From: an uncultured Sulfitobacter sp.
GTDB lineage: Bacteria > Pseudomonadota > Alphaproteobacteria > Rhodobacterales > Rhodobacteraceae
Assembly (NCBI GenBank): GCA_947502265.1
Contig: CANMZB010000009.1
Span: 1 to 64,000, forward strand
DNA length: 64,000 bases
Reading direction: 5' to 3'
The notes under the pieces were generated by a model that made no database searches, had not been told where the DNA came from, and worked only from the letters and a program-made list of their open reading frames with translations. Position 1 is the first letter of the stretch. Each line of letters opens with the position of its first letter. Position numbers and translations under genes: made by a program. This document shows positions 35,001 through 42,440 of the stretch, in pieces.

Positions 35001-37295
35001 ATGTCTGACAGCGACGAGGCATCCCAGCGTGAGACGGACGCGTTCGAGTTTGAAGGTAACCCACGGGCCTGGAATGACGGCAGGGTTCTCGTGTGCCAAC
35101 ATCTTCGAGGAAACTCGGAATGCAATGTGCAAACTAAGTTACTTTCAAACGATGCTTCCGAGGAAGAGCGGAACCGTCTGCTTACCCAGAACGGTGCCCT
35201 CGAAGGCCCCATTTGTGGAAATTGTGGAACCAGCTATTTGGAGGCACCCCATGAGATTGCCTTCAACGGAGCGAATGGGAAACCGACTCGGAAGGTTGGG
35301 CATAAAAAGGGTTCTGAGCCTCGGGCCCGTTCGGTCCGGGTCATCCACAAACCCTGCAAGGGTCTCCCCGGAGCTCGCTTCACTGTTTCCAGCGATCACC
35401 GACGCCAGAAGAAGCGCGATGAAAATATTCAATTTCTCACGATGATCGCCAATGGCGCCGGTATCCACGATATGCGACGCATCCTCCGCAGCCCAAGGGG
35501 TGAAGCTGAACCGGGAATGTCCCGACTTTATGACCGAACTTTCTGGCTCGAGCGGACATTTCTGGCCTATGAAAAGGCACAGCTTACGCAATGGCGAAAG
35601 CGCGTCGAAAAACAAGCGGTCAAGGACGGGAAACCTTACACGCATTCTCGGATCGCCCACGATGACATTAGTGTAGGGGGCAACTGGCAGACTAAAATTG
35701 ACCAGAAGATTACCCAACTGAACTGCGCAGTAAGTGCCGACATCAAATCGGGATATGTGTTCCGTTGTGATGTCGACTTTGATCCTATGGTTGATCCTCT
35801 TGAGGTCGTGGAGGAAGCCTATTTCGGAGTTGCCAAAAGCGTGACCCTCGGCAAGCAATACCAAAATTCTGACGGCACCTTCAGTGCCCCGCTTATGCAC
35901 TTCCAGCCGCCGACTGGACGCTTCGACGAGCCCGCGCTCTTCGCGGCTGCGGAGAAGCAGCTTCGACACTTTGTTAGCCGCACTGAAAAGGCATTCGAGG
36001 CAAAGGCGAAGGCCCTGACGAATGAGGCATATCACGCCATAAACCAAACAAATAAACGCGCTGACGAGATCGAATACCTGCGTGAACACTGGTTCAACTT
36101 CGTCGAGCACGAGCGGGACAGCCGGAACAGTCTCGACGGCATTATGACGCGTGATACCTACACCAAGGCTGCTTCATTGGCCTGCCTCAAGATGATGGTT
36201 CCATCAGGAAAAGTCACGCGCGTCGGGGAGCAGGAAGCCGCAATGGCGCGGGTGGTGCCGCACATTTTCCGAGAAGAGATTCTCGCCGATCGTTTTGAGT
36301 GGGCAGTGGTTGGTTTCAACAAGAAACCAACCATCGGCTTGATTGAAGCCCGACAGGCAGAGTTCCGCGACAGTCTTCAAAGTTGGCGAGATATGCATCC
36401 GAATCTTGAGCATTGGGAAGTTCTGACAAGCTGGACATCCGCGAACCTAAAGCCTGCCGTTCGCAAGGCCGCAAATGGTAATGTCAGTCGGTGGCCAGGA
36501 TCAAACTTCGCGTCAGCTTCCTTTCCAAGTTTGTGGATCAGCAGTCCAGTCCAAGCAGCAAAGGAGATAGATAAGAAAGTCGGGTTTCCGATCCTCTCGC
36601 CATGCTACCGGAAAGAGTATCGGAGGTTGGGCATAAATGACCAAATCACCGACCCTGACCTCCGAGCGGCTATTACGCGCCGAGTCCTGATGGCAACCCT
36701 TCAGCCGGTCTCGACCTACATGAACGCTATCCATGAGCAGGTCAGCATCATCCAGCGGGCCGGAGGCCGCAGCGCGAGAAGTGGTCCAAGCTACATCAAT
36801 GGTGCCGCTTATAGTCCTCGCGTGCTGATCGCCCTGATGAACATATGGCGTGTTCACTATAACTTCTTTGATTGGCGAACCTATCAGCCCGCAGTCGATT
36901 CTGCTGAGGAAAGCGGCTTAGAAGGCGTCGGCGGTGGCAATGTGAAGCCTCGTATGAGACAGCTTGTAGTGCCGGGAACGAACCAAAAAATATTTGTGCC
37001 TCTTCGGCGCGCAACTCAACCAAAACGTACCACACCCGCGATACGGATGGGCGTGCTCACTCCGTCAGCGCCAAGAAAGCGGGCCGCTGACGAAGCAGCT
37101 GTAAATGCCGCTGCCAGAACATCGCAAGACAACACTCAGAATGATCCAGGTTCCGAAATGGCTGCATCCTCGCAGAAAGAGAAAAAGGATCTCAGGCGAG
37201 ATGATCGCCCCTACCTACCAGATCTCTCACGAATCCTCTATCAGCCGTGGCTTTTTCACGGGACCCCGATGTGGGCGAAACTCCAAGGAAGGTAG
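35001..37295 (+). CDS. Large transposase-like protein (Zn finger, HTH, RNase H-like region), unclassified
   Basis: A 764-residue soluble protein. Residues 30-120 carry a possible zinc-binding set (VCQHLRGNSEC, PICGNCGTS, HKPCKG). Residues 130-165 (HRRQKKRDENIQFLTMIANG, then GIHDMRRIL) look like the HTH of IS1/IS1595-type transposases. Residues 210-260 (HDDISVGGNWQ, then CAVSADIKSGYVFRCDVDFDP) resemble the start of a DDE/RNase H fold, with Asp and the S-A-D...SGY pattern. The long C-terminal half has no domain I recognise; the last 80 residues are basic and low in complexity. No clear ribosome-binding site. Neighbouring sequence is accessory. A single-gene mobile element is my inference. Confidence 0.5.
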   Translation: MSDSDEASQRETDAFEFEGNPRAWNDGRVLVCQHLRGNSECNVQTKLLSNDASEEERNRLLTQNGALEGPICGNCGTSYLEAPHEIAFNGANGKPTRKVGHKKGSEPRARSVRVIHKPCKGLPGARFTVSSDHRRQKKRDENIQFLTMIANGAGIHDMRRILRSPRGEAEPGMSRLYDRTFWLERTFLAYEKAQLTQWRKRVEKQAVKDGKPYTHSRIAHDDISVGGNWQTKIDQKITQLNCAVSADIKSGYVFRCDVDFDPMVDPLEVVEEAYFGVAKSVTLGKQYQNSDGTFSAPLMHFQPPTGRFDEPALFAAAEKQLRHFVSRTEKAFEAKAKALTNEAYHAINQTNKRADEIEYLREHWFNFVEHERDSRNSLDGIMTRDTYTKAASLACLKMMVPSGKVTRVGEQEAAMARVVPHIFREEILADRFEWAVVGFNKKPTIGLIEARQAEFRDSLQSWRDMHPNLEHWEVLTSWTSANLKPAVRKAANGNVSRWPGSNFASASFPSLWISSPVQAAKEIDKKVGFPILSPCYRKEYRRLGINDQITDPDLRAAITRRVLMATLQPVSTYMNAIHEQVSIIQRAGGRSARSGPSYINGAAYSPRVLIALMNIWRVHYNFFDWRTYQPAVDSAEESGLEGVGGGNVKPRMRQLVVPGTNQKIFVPLRRATQPKRTTPAIRMGVLTPSAPRKRAADEAAVNAAARTSQDNTQNDPGSEMAASSQKEKKDLRRDDRPYLPDLSRILYQPWLFHGTPMWAKLQGR

Positions 37296-37765
37296 TTTGT
37301 CCCAGAATATACGGGGCTGTCAGCATACTGTGTTGATCCACTATCCTGTAATCGGTTTCGTTCGGTAAGGTTCATAAGTATTCGAAAAAGCATGGAGGTA
37401 TAACATGGGCGATATTAACTTTGAGGACGCAGACAAGGATGTTTTTAGCCGGTTGCAATCTTCTGGTAGAATTTCAAACGAACTAAAGCGCGTCATGACC
37501 CAACGATACAATCGTTGTAGTATCTGCGGTAAAACTATTGAAGAAAAACGCCCTGCATTTGCAGGCTACGATAGTGGGAATTCTCCACTTGTCACTTGCG
37601 CTGATTGCTCAGATGCCTTGAAGGAATTAGCAACGCCAGTTTACTGGACCGGGACACTCGATTTGTCCGTAGACGAAACCCAAGCAATGTGGCGCTATAT
37701 GGATTTTCGAAGGTCGTAGCAATGTTGCAGCAGGGCGGGTTATATTTCACTCGGGCTTCCGATTT

Positions 37766-38348
37766 TAGAGTCCCCGATAGGGGATCTGCAAACCCCACGG
37801 CTTTAGCCGGCCCGGGATCGCGGCATTTGCGATATAGTGCCTGATTATGGAATCGTACAAACGTGGCAGCCATACGGTTTGGGACTGCAAATACCATTTG
37901 GTGTGGGTGACGAAATATCGCCACCAGGTATTGGGCGGTGACATCGGCAACCGGTGCCGTGAGTTGCTGCGTGAGACGGCCCGCGCGCATGAGATGATTG
38001 TGCATGCGGGTTCGATCAACCGTGACCACGTGCATATGCTGCTATCGATCCCGCCGAACCTGTCGGTCAGTTGGGCGGTGCAATATCTGAAAGGGCGTAG
38101 TTCGCACAAGCTGCTGAGTGAGTTCGGGATATTGCGCAAAAGGTATTGGGGCCAGCACCTGTGGGCGCGGGGCTATTGGGTTGCCAGCAGCGGCAATGTG
38201 ACGGACGAGGTATGGGTCGAGTACATCAAGAACCAGACGCCTCCAGAACCAGACGATGATTTTAACGTGACATGAGTCCGCCGTATGGCGGACCGATCCG
38301 GCTTTAAGCCGTAACCTGAAGCCACCGGCTTTCAGCCGGTGGAGTATT
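37766..38348 (+). mobile_element. IS200/IS605-family element (tnpA only)
   Basis: About 583 bp, with no terminal inverted repeats and no target duplication, as expected for single-strand transposition. The left end has a CCCC-GATA-GGGG hairpin region, the right end a strong hairpin CCACCGGCT-TTC-AGCCGGTGG (38322-38342) followed by AGTATT. The surrounding DUF2971 reading frame rejoins when it is removed, which fixes the ends to within 1-2 bp. No tnpB/IscB gene is present. Confidence 0.85.
37847..38275 (+). CDS. tnpA: IS200/IS605 transposase TnpA (Y1 HUH)
   Basis: A 142-residue Y1 transposase. WDCKYHLVWVTKYRHQVL at the N-terminus, HUH motif in INRDHVHMLLSIPP (about residue 65), LKGRSSHKLLSEFG and the catalytic Tyr in VWVEYIKNQ (about 129). 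Full length for the family and without stops, so it could be active. It excises and inserts single-stranded DNA at hairpin-flanked ends. Confidence 0.95.
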   Translation: MESYKRGSHTVWDCKYHLVWVTKYRHQVLGGDIGNRCRELLRETARAHEMIVHAGSINRDHVHMLLSIPPNLSVSWAVQYLKGRSSHKLLSEFGILRKRYWGQHLWARGYWVASSGNVTDEVWVEYIKNQTPPEPDDDFNVT

Positions 38349-39100
38349 CACTGATCCGTTTGAGGGGGCAGCGGGCATCTCTTCGCGGGAGATTACGTGG
38401 AACCAGCATCATTTGAGCTTCTTCAAGGACGCGGTCGTAACCCCTCCCGCCGGATATCCGCCCGTTAAAAAGTCAGAGGATGAAGTTGATCAGGAATCTG
38501 CTCGACTGCTTCATCAACTCAAGGCGGCATATGCTGGAGCAAGAGACTTGCTCGTTAGCTGTTGGCACATGAACGATGTCGTGTCTGAAGCTCTATGGAG
38601 GATTTACTGTTCTCCGGGCGCACCAGGCGTTGCAGTGAAGACAAATGTCACGCGTGTGTGGGGTGCAAGCAGGAATGAACAGAACGCAAACATTGGTAAG
38701 GTCCACTACATTGATTTTACGCAACACTTTGCGGCTGGAGATCAGCGGATTTACTGCAAGCGCTCGTCCCTTGCTCACGAGAGGGAAGTTAGGGCAGTTT
38801 TGCCAAACGACTTAGAAAACTCGTTAGACGGATTTTTAATGCCCTGTGATCTCGCCTTATGCCCCTTCGTGGTTTCACAATGTTGTTAATGAGACAATTT
38901 TCAAGTTCGGATATAGCATTCCCGTCGCAGCGTCAGAAATCAAAGAAGAGCCATTTTATTGAAATGTTGAGGGGCTCTGGAGTGAAAACTCCGCCTTTAT
39001 CTGCATTCCATACGGCACGCGCAAAAATAAGATCTTAGTTTACTGGGGCAGGTCCAGAAACGAAGCTCAATATCACGACAAGCAAGGACCCAAACAAGTA

Positions 39101-39128
39101 ACGGGCGGTGAGGAAAATCACCGCCCGT
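39101..39128 (-). terminator. Terminator-like hairpin after the CurA-type reductase gene
   Basis: ACGGGCGGTGA-GGAAAA-TCACCGCCCGT: 11-bp perfect stem. On the minus strand it is followed by TACTTGTTTGG, a weak T-run. It marks the return to core sequence. Confidence 0.65.
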
Positions 39129-39175
39129 GTCCTATAACTCGGAATGGCTCCCATGGGGAGCGCCCCGCCGTTGTT

Positions 39176-40216
39176 TCAGATCAGTTTAACCATCGCCTTG
39201 CCGGTGTTGCCGCCGGTCAGCAGCTTGATGAAGGCATCGGGGGCGTTCTCGAGCCCTTCGGTGATGTCTTCTTGTACCGCGATGGATCCATCGGCGATTT
39301 TGGGGGCAATGGCCTTGTGGAATTCGCCGATGCGGCCCCAGTGGTTCGAGATGATAAAGCCGTTCACGCTCAGGAAGTTGACGAGGATTGTGCGCCACAG
39401 TTTCGGGCCTGTGAGGCTTTGGTCCTGCGCTTTTTCGCCAAGACCGCCTTCGTTGTACCAGGCGATCATACCGCAGATCGGGATACGGCCGAACCGGTTC
39501 ATCATCGGCAAAACCGCTTCAAGGACTTTGCCACCAACGTTTTCAAAATAGATGTCGATGCCTTTGGGGCATTCCTCTTTCAACGCTTTGCGCAGGGCAG
39601 AGGCATCTTCATAGGCGCGGTGATCAAGGCAGGCGTCAAAGCCGAAGTGATCGACGGCCAGTTTACATTTGTCGGGTCCGCCCGCGATGCCCACGACCCG
39701 CAGGCCCATGGATTTCGCGACCTGGCCCACCATCGAGCCGACAGGGCCGGTGGCGGCAGCAACGACCAGCGTCTCGCCTTCTTGCGGACGGCCATGTTCG
39801 GTCAGGCCGAACCAGCCGGTAAAGCCAGGCATGCCCAATACGCCGAGCGAATGGGTGATCGGGCCGTTGGCGGGATCTACCTTGGAAAGACCGGCGGCAG
39901 GGACCGCCGCATGTGTTGCCCAGCCAAAGCCGCCCATCACGAATTCACCGACTTCGAATCCTTTGGCGTTGGACGCGATAATCTCGCCTACGCCGGCGCC
40001 TTCCATCTTGCCACCGACAGGGACCGGTGCTGCATAGGATTTTGCATCGTCCATCCGGCCGCGCATATACGGGTCGAGCGACATATAGTTTACGCGCACA
40101 AGCACTTCGCCTTCGCCGGGGGTCGGAATGGCGGCTTCTTCGAGGCGGAAGTTTTCGGGAGTCGGCGCAGCGTCCGGGCGGCTGGCAAGTACGATCTGTT
40201 TCATCATGTCTGACAT
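39176..40216 (-). CDS. NADPH-dependent MDR-family reductase (CurA/prostaglandin-reductase type)
   Basis: A 346-residue zinc-free medium-chain reductase. VNYMSLDPYMRGRMDD near residue 48 is the signature of the CurA/leukotriene B4 12-hydroxydehydrogenase group; the nucleotide-binding loop is VAAATGPVGSMVGQVAK (about 155), then GIAGGPDKC and YFENVGGKV. It would reduce an alpha,beta-unsaturated ketone or aldehyde with NADPH. ATG 40216 (MSDMMKQIV) has GGAGAC upstream; earlier in-frame ATGs lack support. Confidence 0.92.
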   Translation of the reverse strand: MSDMMKQIVLASRPDAAPTPENFRLEEAAIPTPGEGEVLVRVNYMSLDPYMRGRMDDAKSYAAPVPVGGKMEGAGVGEIIASNAKGFEVGEFVMGGFGWATHAAVPAAGLSKVDPANGPITHSLGVLGMPGFTGWFGLTEHGRPQEGETLVVAAATGPVGSMVGQVAKSMGLRVVGIAGGPDKCKLAVDHFGFDACLDHRAYEDASALRKALKEECPKGIDIYFENVGGKVLEAVLPMMNRFGRIPICGMIAWYNEGGLGEKAQDQSLTGPKLWRTILVNFLSVNGFIISNHWGRIGEFHKAIAPKIADGSIAVQEDITEGLENAPDAFIKLLTGGNTGKAMVKLI

Positions 40217-40353
40217 GGGGGTCTCCTTTGAATGTGGAAGTACCGTAGCGGACATACATAGCGGCACAAGAGCCACGCTGCGTCACAGGCCCCTTGGCAA
40301 TCGGGTTGTCAGCGCATAAGAGGACGCTGATCCAGTCAGAAAGGCCGTCAGCA

Positions 40354-41139
40354 ATGGTAGGCAGTGCAAACCTCAACATCATGATCAAAGCCGCACGCAA
40401 GGCGGGCAGGGCTTTGGTCAAGGATTTCCGCGAAGTGGAGAACCTTCAGGTTTCCATGAAAGGGGCGGGTGATTTTGTGAGCCGCGCCGATATTGCTGCT
40501 GAACGAACGCTCAAGCAGGAGCTGATGACTGCGCGCCCCACCTATGGCTGGCTGGCCGAAGAAGGCGGCGGACAGGAAGGCGAAGACCCGACGCGCCGCT
40601 GGATTGTTGACCCGCTCGACGGGACCACGAATTTCCTGCACGGATTGCCGCATTGGGCGATCTCCATCGCGCTGGAGCACAGGGGCCAGATCGTGGCGGG
40701 TGTTGTGTTTGATGTGGCCAAGGACGAGATGTTCTTTGCCGAAAAAGGCGCGGGCGCCTGGATGAACGAAAGCCGCTTGCGCGTGTCGGGCCGTAACCGG
40801 ATGATCGAATCGATTTTTGCCACAGGTATTCCATTTGGCGGGCGCTCCGATTTGCCTGCCACGTTGCAGGATCTGGCGCGACTGGCCCCCGTTTGCGCGG
40901 GTGTGCGACGCTGGGGATCGGCCGCGCTGGACCTCGCTTATGTGGCGGCGGGCCGGTATGACGGCTTCTGGGAGCGCCGGTTGAACGCGTGGGATCTGGC
41001 TGCGGGCATCATCATCGTCAAGGAAGCAGGCGGGCTTGTCGAGCCGCTGAAACCGCAGGGCAATATTTTGGCAGACGGCGAGATTGTCGCGGCGAATGAA
41101 GCGATCTTTTCGAGCTTTGCGAAGGTTGTACGCGGCTAG
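40354..41139 (+). CDS. suhB: Inositol-1-monophosphatase family protein
   Basis: A 261-residue Mg-dependent phosphatase. GDFVSRADIAAERTL, EEGGGQEGEDP, the metal-binding signature WIVDPLDGTTNFLHGLP (about residue 83) and NAWDLAAGIIIVKEAGG (about 210) place it in the IMPase/SuhB family. It hydrolyses inositol phosphate or a related sugar phosphate; SuhB also affects rRNA antitermination in enterobacteria. ATG 40354 is chosen. Divergent from the reductase gene, 137 bp apart. Confidence 0.93.
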   Translation: MVGSANLNIMIKAARKAGRALVKDFREVENLQVSMKGAGDFVSRADIAAERTLKQELMTARPTYGWLAEEGGGQEGEDPTRRWIVDPLDGTTNFLHGLPHWAISIALEHRGQIVAGVVFDVAKDEMFFAEKGAGAWMNESRLRVSGRNRMIESIFATGIPFGGRSDLPATLQDLARLAPVCAGVRRWGSAALDLAYVAAGRYDGFWERRLNAWDLAAGIIIVKEAGGLVEPLKPQGNILADGEIVAANEAIFSSFAKVVRG

Positions 41140-41180
41140 TCCGGGTTGATTCGCCTGGTGTGGCCTTGTCTGCGCTGTCA

Positions 41181-41213
41181 GGATTTGCGTATTTTCAGCA
41201 CAAAAAAGCAGAC
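41181..41213 (+). repeat. Dispersed intergenic repeat, copy 3
   Basis: GGATTTGCGTATTTTCAGCA followed by CAAAAAAGCAGAC; 32 of 33 bases match copy 1 at 18913-18945. Between the convergent suhB and GFA genes. Confidence 0.85.
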
Positions 41214-41222
41214 GGGCGGGGT

Positions 41223-41603
41223 TTAGCCCTGATCGCTGACATGATTGATGCCGTCGGTCCAGCGGACCGGCTCGTGCTCCCATGCATCGACGCCTTCGAT
41301 ACATCCCAGATTGACGCCACATTGCGCAGGGTCGGAGCGGCGTTGATGGTACATGTAGATACCGCAGGTTTTGCAAAAGTGATGTTTGGCCGTGTGGGTG
41401 CCCCAGCTGTAGTGTTGCAGGTTGGCAGCACCTTTTGTGACGGTGAGGCTGTCCGTTAGTGCGGTGACCGCAGCGGCCTGTCTGCGACGGCAAAAGCTGC
41501 ATGTGCAGCGGGCGGCGTCCGACAGACCATAGGGTAGCATGGCTGTGAGGCGGACCGCGCCACAGTGACAGGTTGCGTTGATTTCGGTTGGCTGATCTGT
41601 CAT
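41223..41603 (-). CDS. GFA (glutathione-dependent formaldehyde-activating enzyme-like) family protein
   Basis: A 126-residue protein of the Gfa/CENP-V fold with the zinc cysteines CHCGAVRL (residue 12), CTCSFCRRR (33) and FCKTCGIYMYH (77). Many members are not true formaldehyde enzymes, so the substrate is open. It starts by ATGA overlap with the rhomboid gene's stop and is co-transcribed with it. Confidence 0.87.
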   Translation of the reverse strand: MTDQPTEINATCHCGAVRLTAMLPYGLSDAARCTCSFCRRRQAAAVTALTDSLTVTKGAANLQHYSWGTHTAKHHFCKTCGIYMYHQRRSDPAQCGVNLGCIEGVDAWEHEPVRWTDGINHVSDQG

Positions 41604-42346
41604 TTGCGCCGGACTTTCGGAATGGAGCTGGGCAAGGGCGGGGGATAGCGCGCTTCGGGGTGGGGCGGATGGCCGTTGGAGGCTTGCCAGAACGCGGTTC
41701 CACCACGCCGCAGCCAGAGCGGAATTGTCATCACAAACCCCGCGATAAAGCCGCCTGCATGTGCCCAGTACGCCACGCCACCTGTCACCGGGTCCGAGCC
41801 AATGCCGCCGATAAATTGCATGGCGAACCAGAGCAACAGCATGATCCACGACGGAACCGGAACAATGCGGAAAAACACGATGAAGAATAAAAAGATATCC
41901 ACGCGCGCTTTGGGGTAGAGCAACAGGTATCCACCCATCACCCCCGCAATTGCGCCGGATGCGCCGACCATCGGCACCGGCGACCACGGGCCGCTGGCGA
42001 CCTGTGCGAGCCCGGCAAGGATGCCGCACAGCAGATAGAAACTCAAAAATCCCGCATGGCCCATCTCGTCTTCGACGTTATCGCCGAATATCCACAGAAA
42101 AAGCATGTTTCCCGCCAGATGCAGCCAGCCGCCGTGCAAGAACATCGAGGTGATCAGGTTGCCAAACCCCTCGCCCTGCATGAACAGGCGTGGGACCAGC
42201 GCGTAGCTATAGTAGAACGCGCCCAGCGCCGCTTCGTTCTGGGCGATGGGCAGGGTGCTGAGGAAAATGCCGATGTTGAACGCGATAAGCGCGTAGGTCA
42301 CAAAGGGCACACGCCCCGACGGGTTATGATCGCGTATAGGAAACAT
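41600..42346 (-). CDS. Rhomboid-family intramembrane serine protease
   Basis: A 248-residue membrane protein with six or so hydrophobic helices (FVTYALIAFNIGIFL, GWLHLAGNMLFLWIFG, FLSFYLLCGILAGL, others). The catalytic Ser lies in VGASGAIAGVMGG (about residue 130), the His in YWAHAGGFIAGF (about 197), and HGGWLHLAGNM is the family's oxyanion segment. It would cleave membrane-anchored substrates. The proline-rich C-terminal tail is cytosolic. Downstream of putA (94 bp gap) and overlapping the GFA gene. Confidence 0.92.
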   Translation of the reverse strand: MFPIRDHNPSGRVPFVTYALIAFNIGIFLSTLPIAQNEAALGAFYYSYALVPRLFMQGEGFGNLITSMFLHGGWLHLAGNMLFLWIFGDNVEDEMGHAGFLSFYLLCGILAGLAQVASGPWSPVPMVGASGAIAGVMGGYLLLYPKARVDIFLFFIVFFRIVPVPSWIMLLLWFAMQFIGGIGSDPVTGGVAYWAHAGGFIAGFVMTIPLWLRRGGTAFWQASNGHPPHPEARYPPPLPSSIPKVRRK

Positions 42347-42440
42347 CGTCTCCAGACTCTGTTAATGGCGAGAGGAGGTCAATTCCCGAAATGCCGCAAG
42401 CGGGCATGCGTCGACATTCAAAGCCCTGACGCGGGCGACC

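Larger units (their letters stand above)
37405..38962 (+). pseudogene. Zinc-finger DUF2971 protein gene, broken by IS200/IS605 insertion and frameshifts
   Basis: The pieces together give one DUF2971 protein. Piece 1 (ATG 37405, good GGAGG site) has RCSICGKTIEE and VTCADCSD, a four-Cys zinc site, then AMWRYMDF. There the frame shifts; SKVVAMLQQGGLYFTRASDF continues in another frame to the IS at about 37766. After the IS, FTDPFEGAAGI resumes at 38347 and runs through LLVSCWHMNDVVSEALWRIYC and YCKRSSLAHEREVRAV, the core DUF2971 motifs. A further frameshift and small deletion near 38845 puts SPYAPSWFHNVV and SIPVAASEIKEEPFY in another frame, ending at TGA 38960-38962. Removing the IS restores GAT-TTC-ACT-GAT-CCG. 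DUF2971 function is unknown. Confidence 0.8.

Noticed and set aside
35145-36110. Minus-strand frame of 321 codons inside the transposase-like gene
   Set aside because: The plus-strand frame is longer and shows zinc, HTH and RNase H-like patterns; the antisense translation shows none.
40348-41706. Minus-strand frame of 452 codons opposite suhB
   Set aside because: Shadow of suhB; Arg/Pro/His-rich translation typical of antisense GC-rich DNA.
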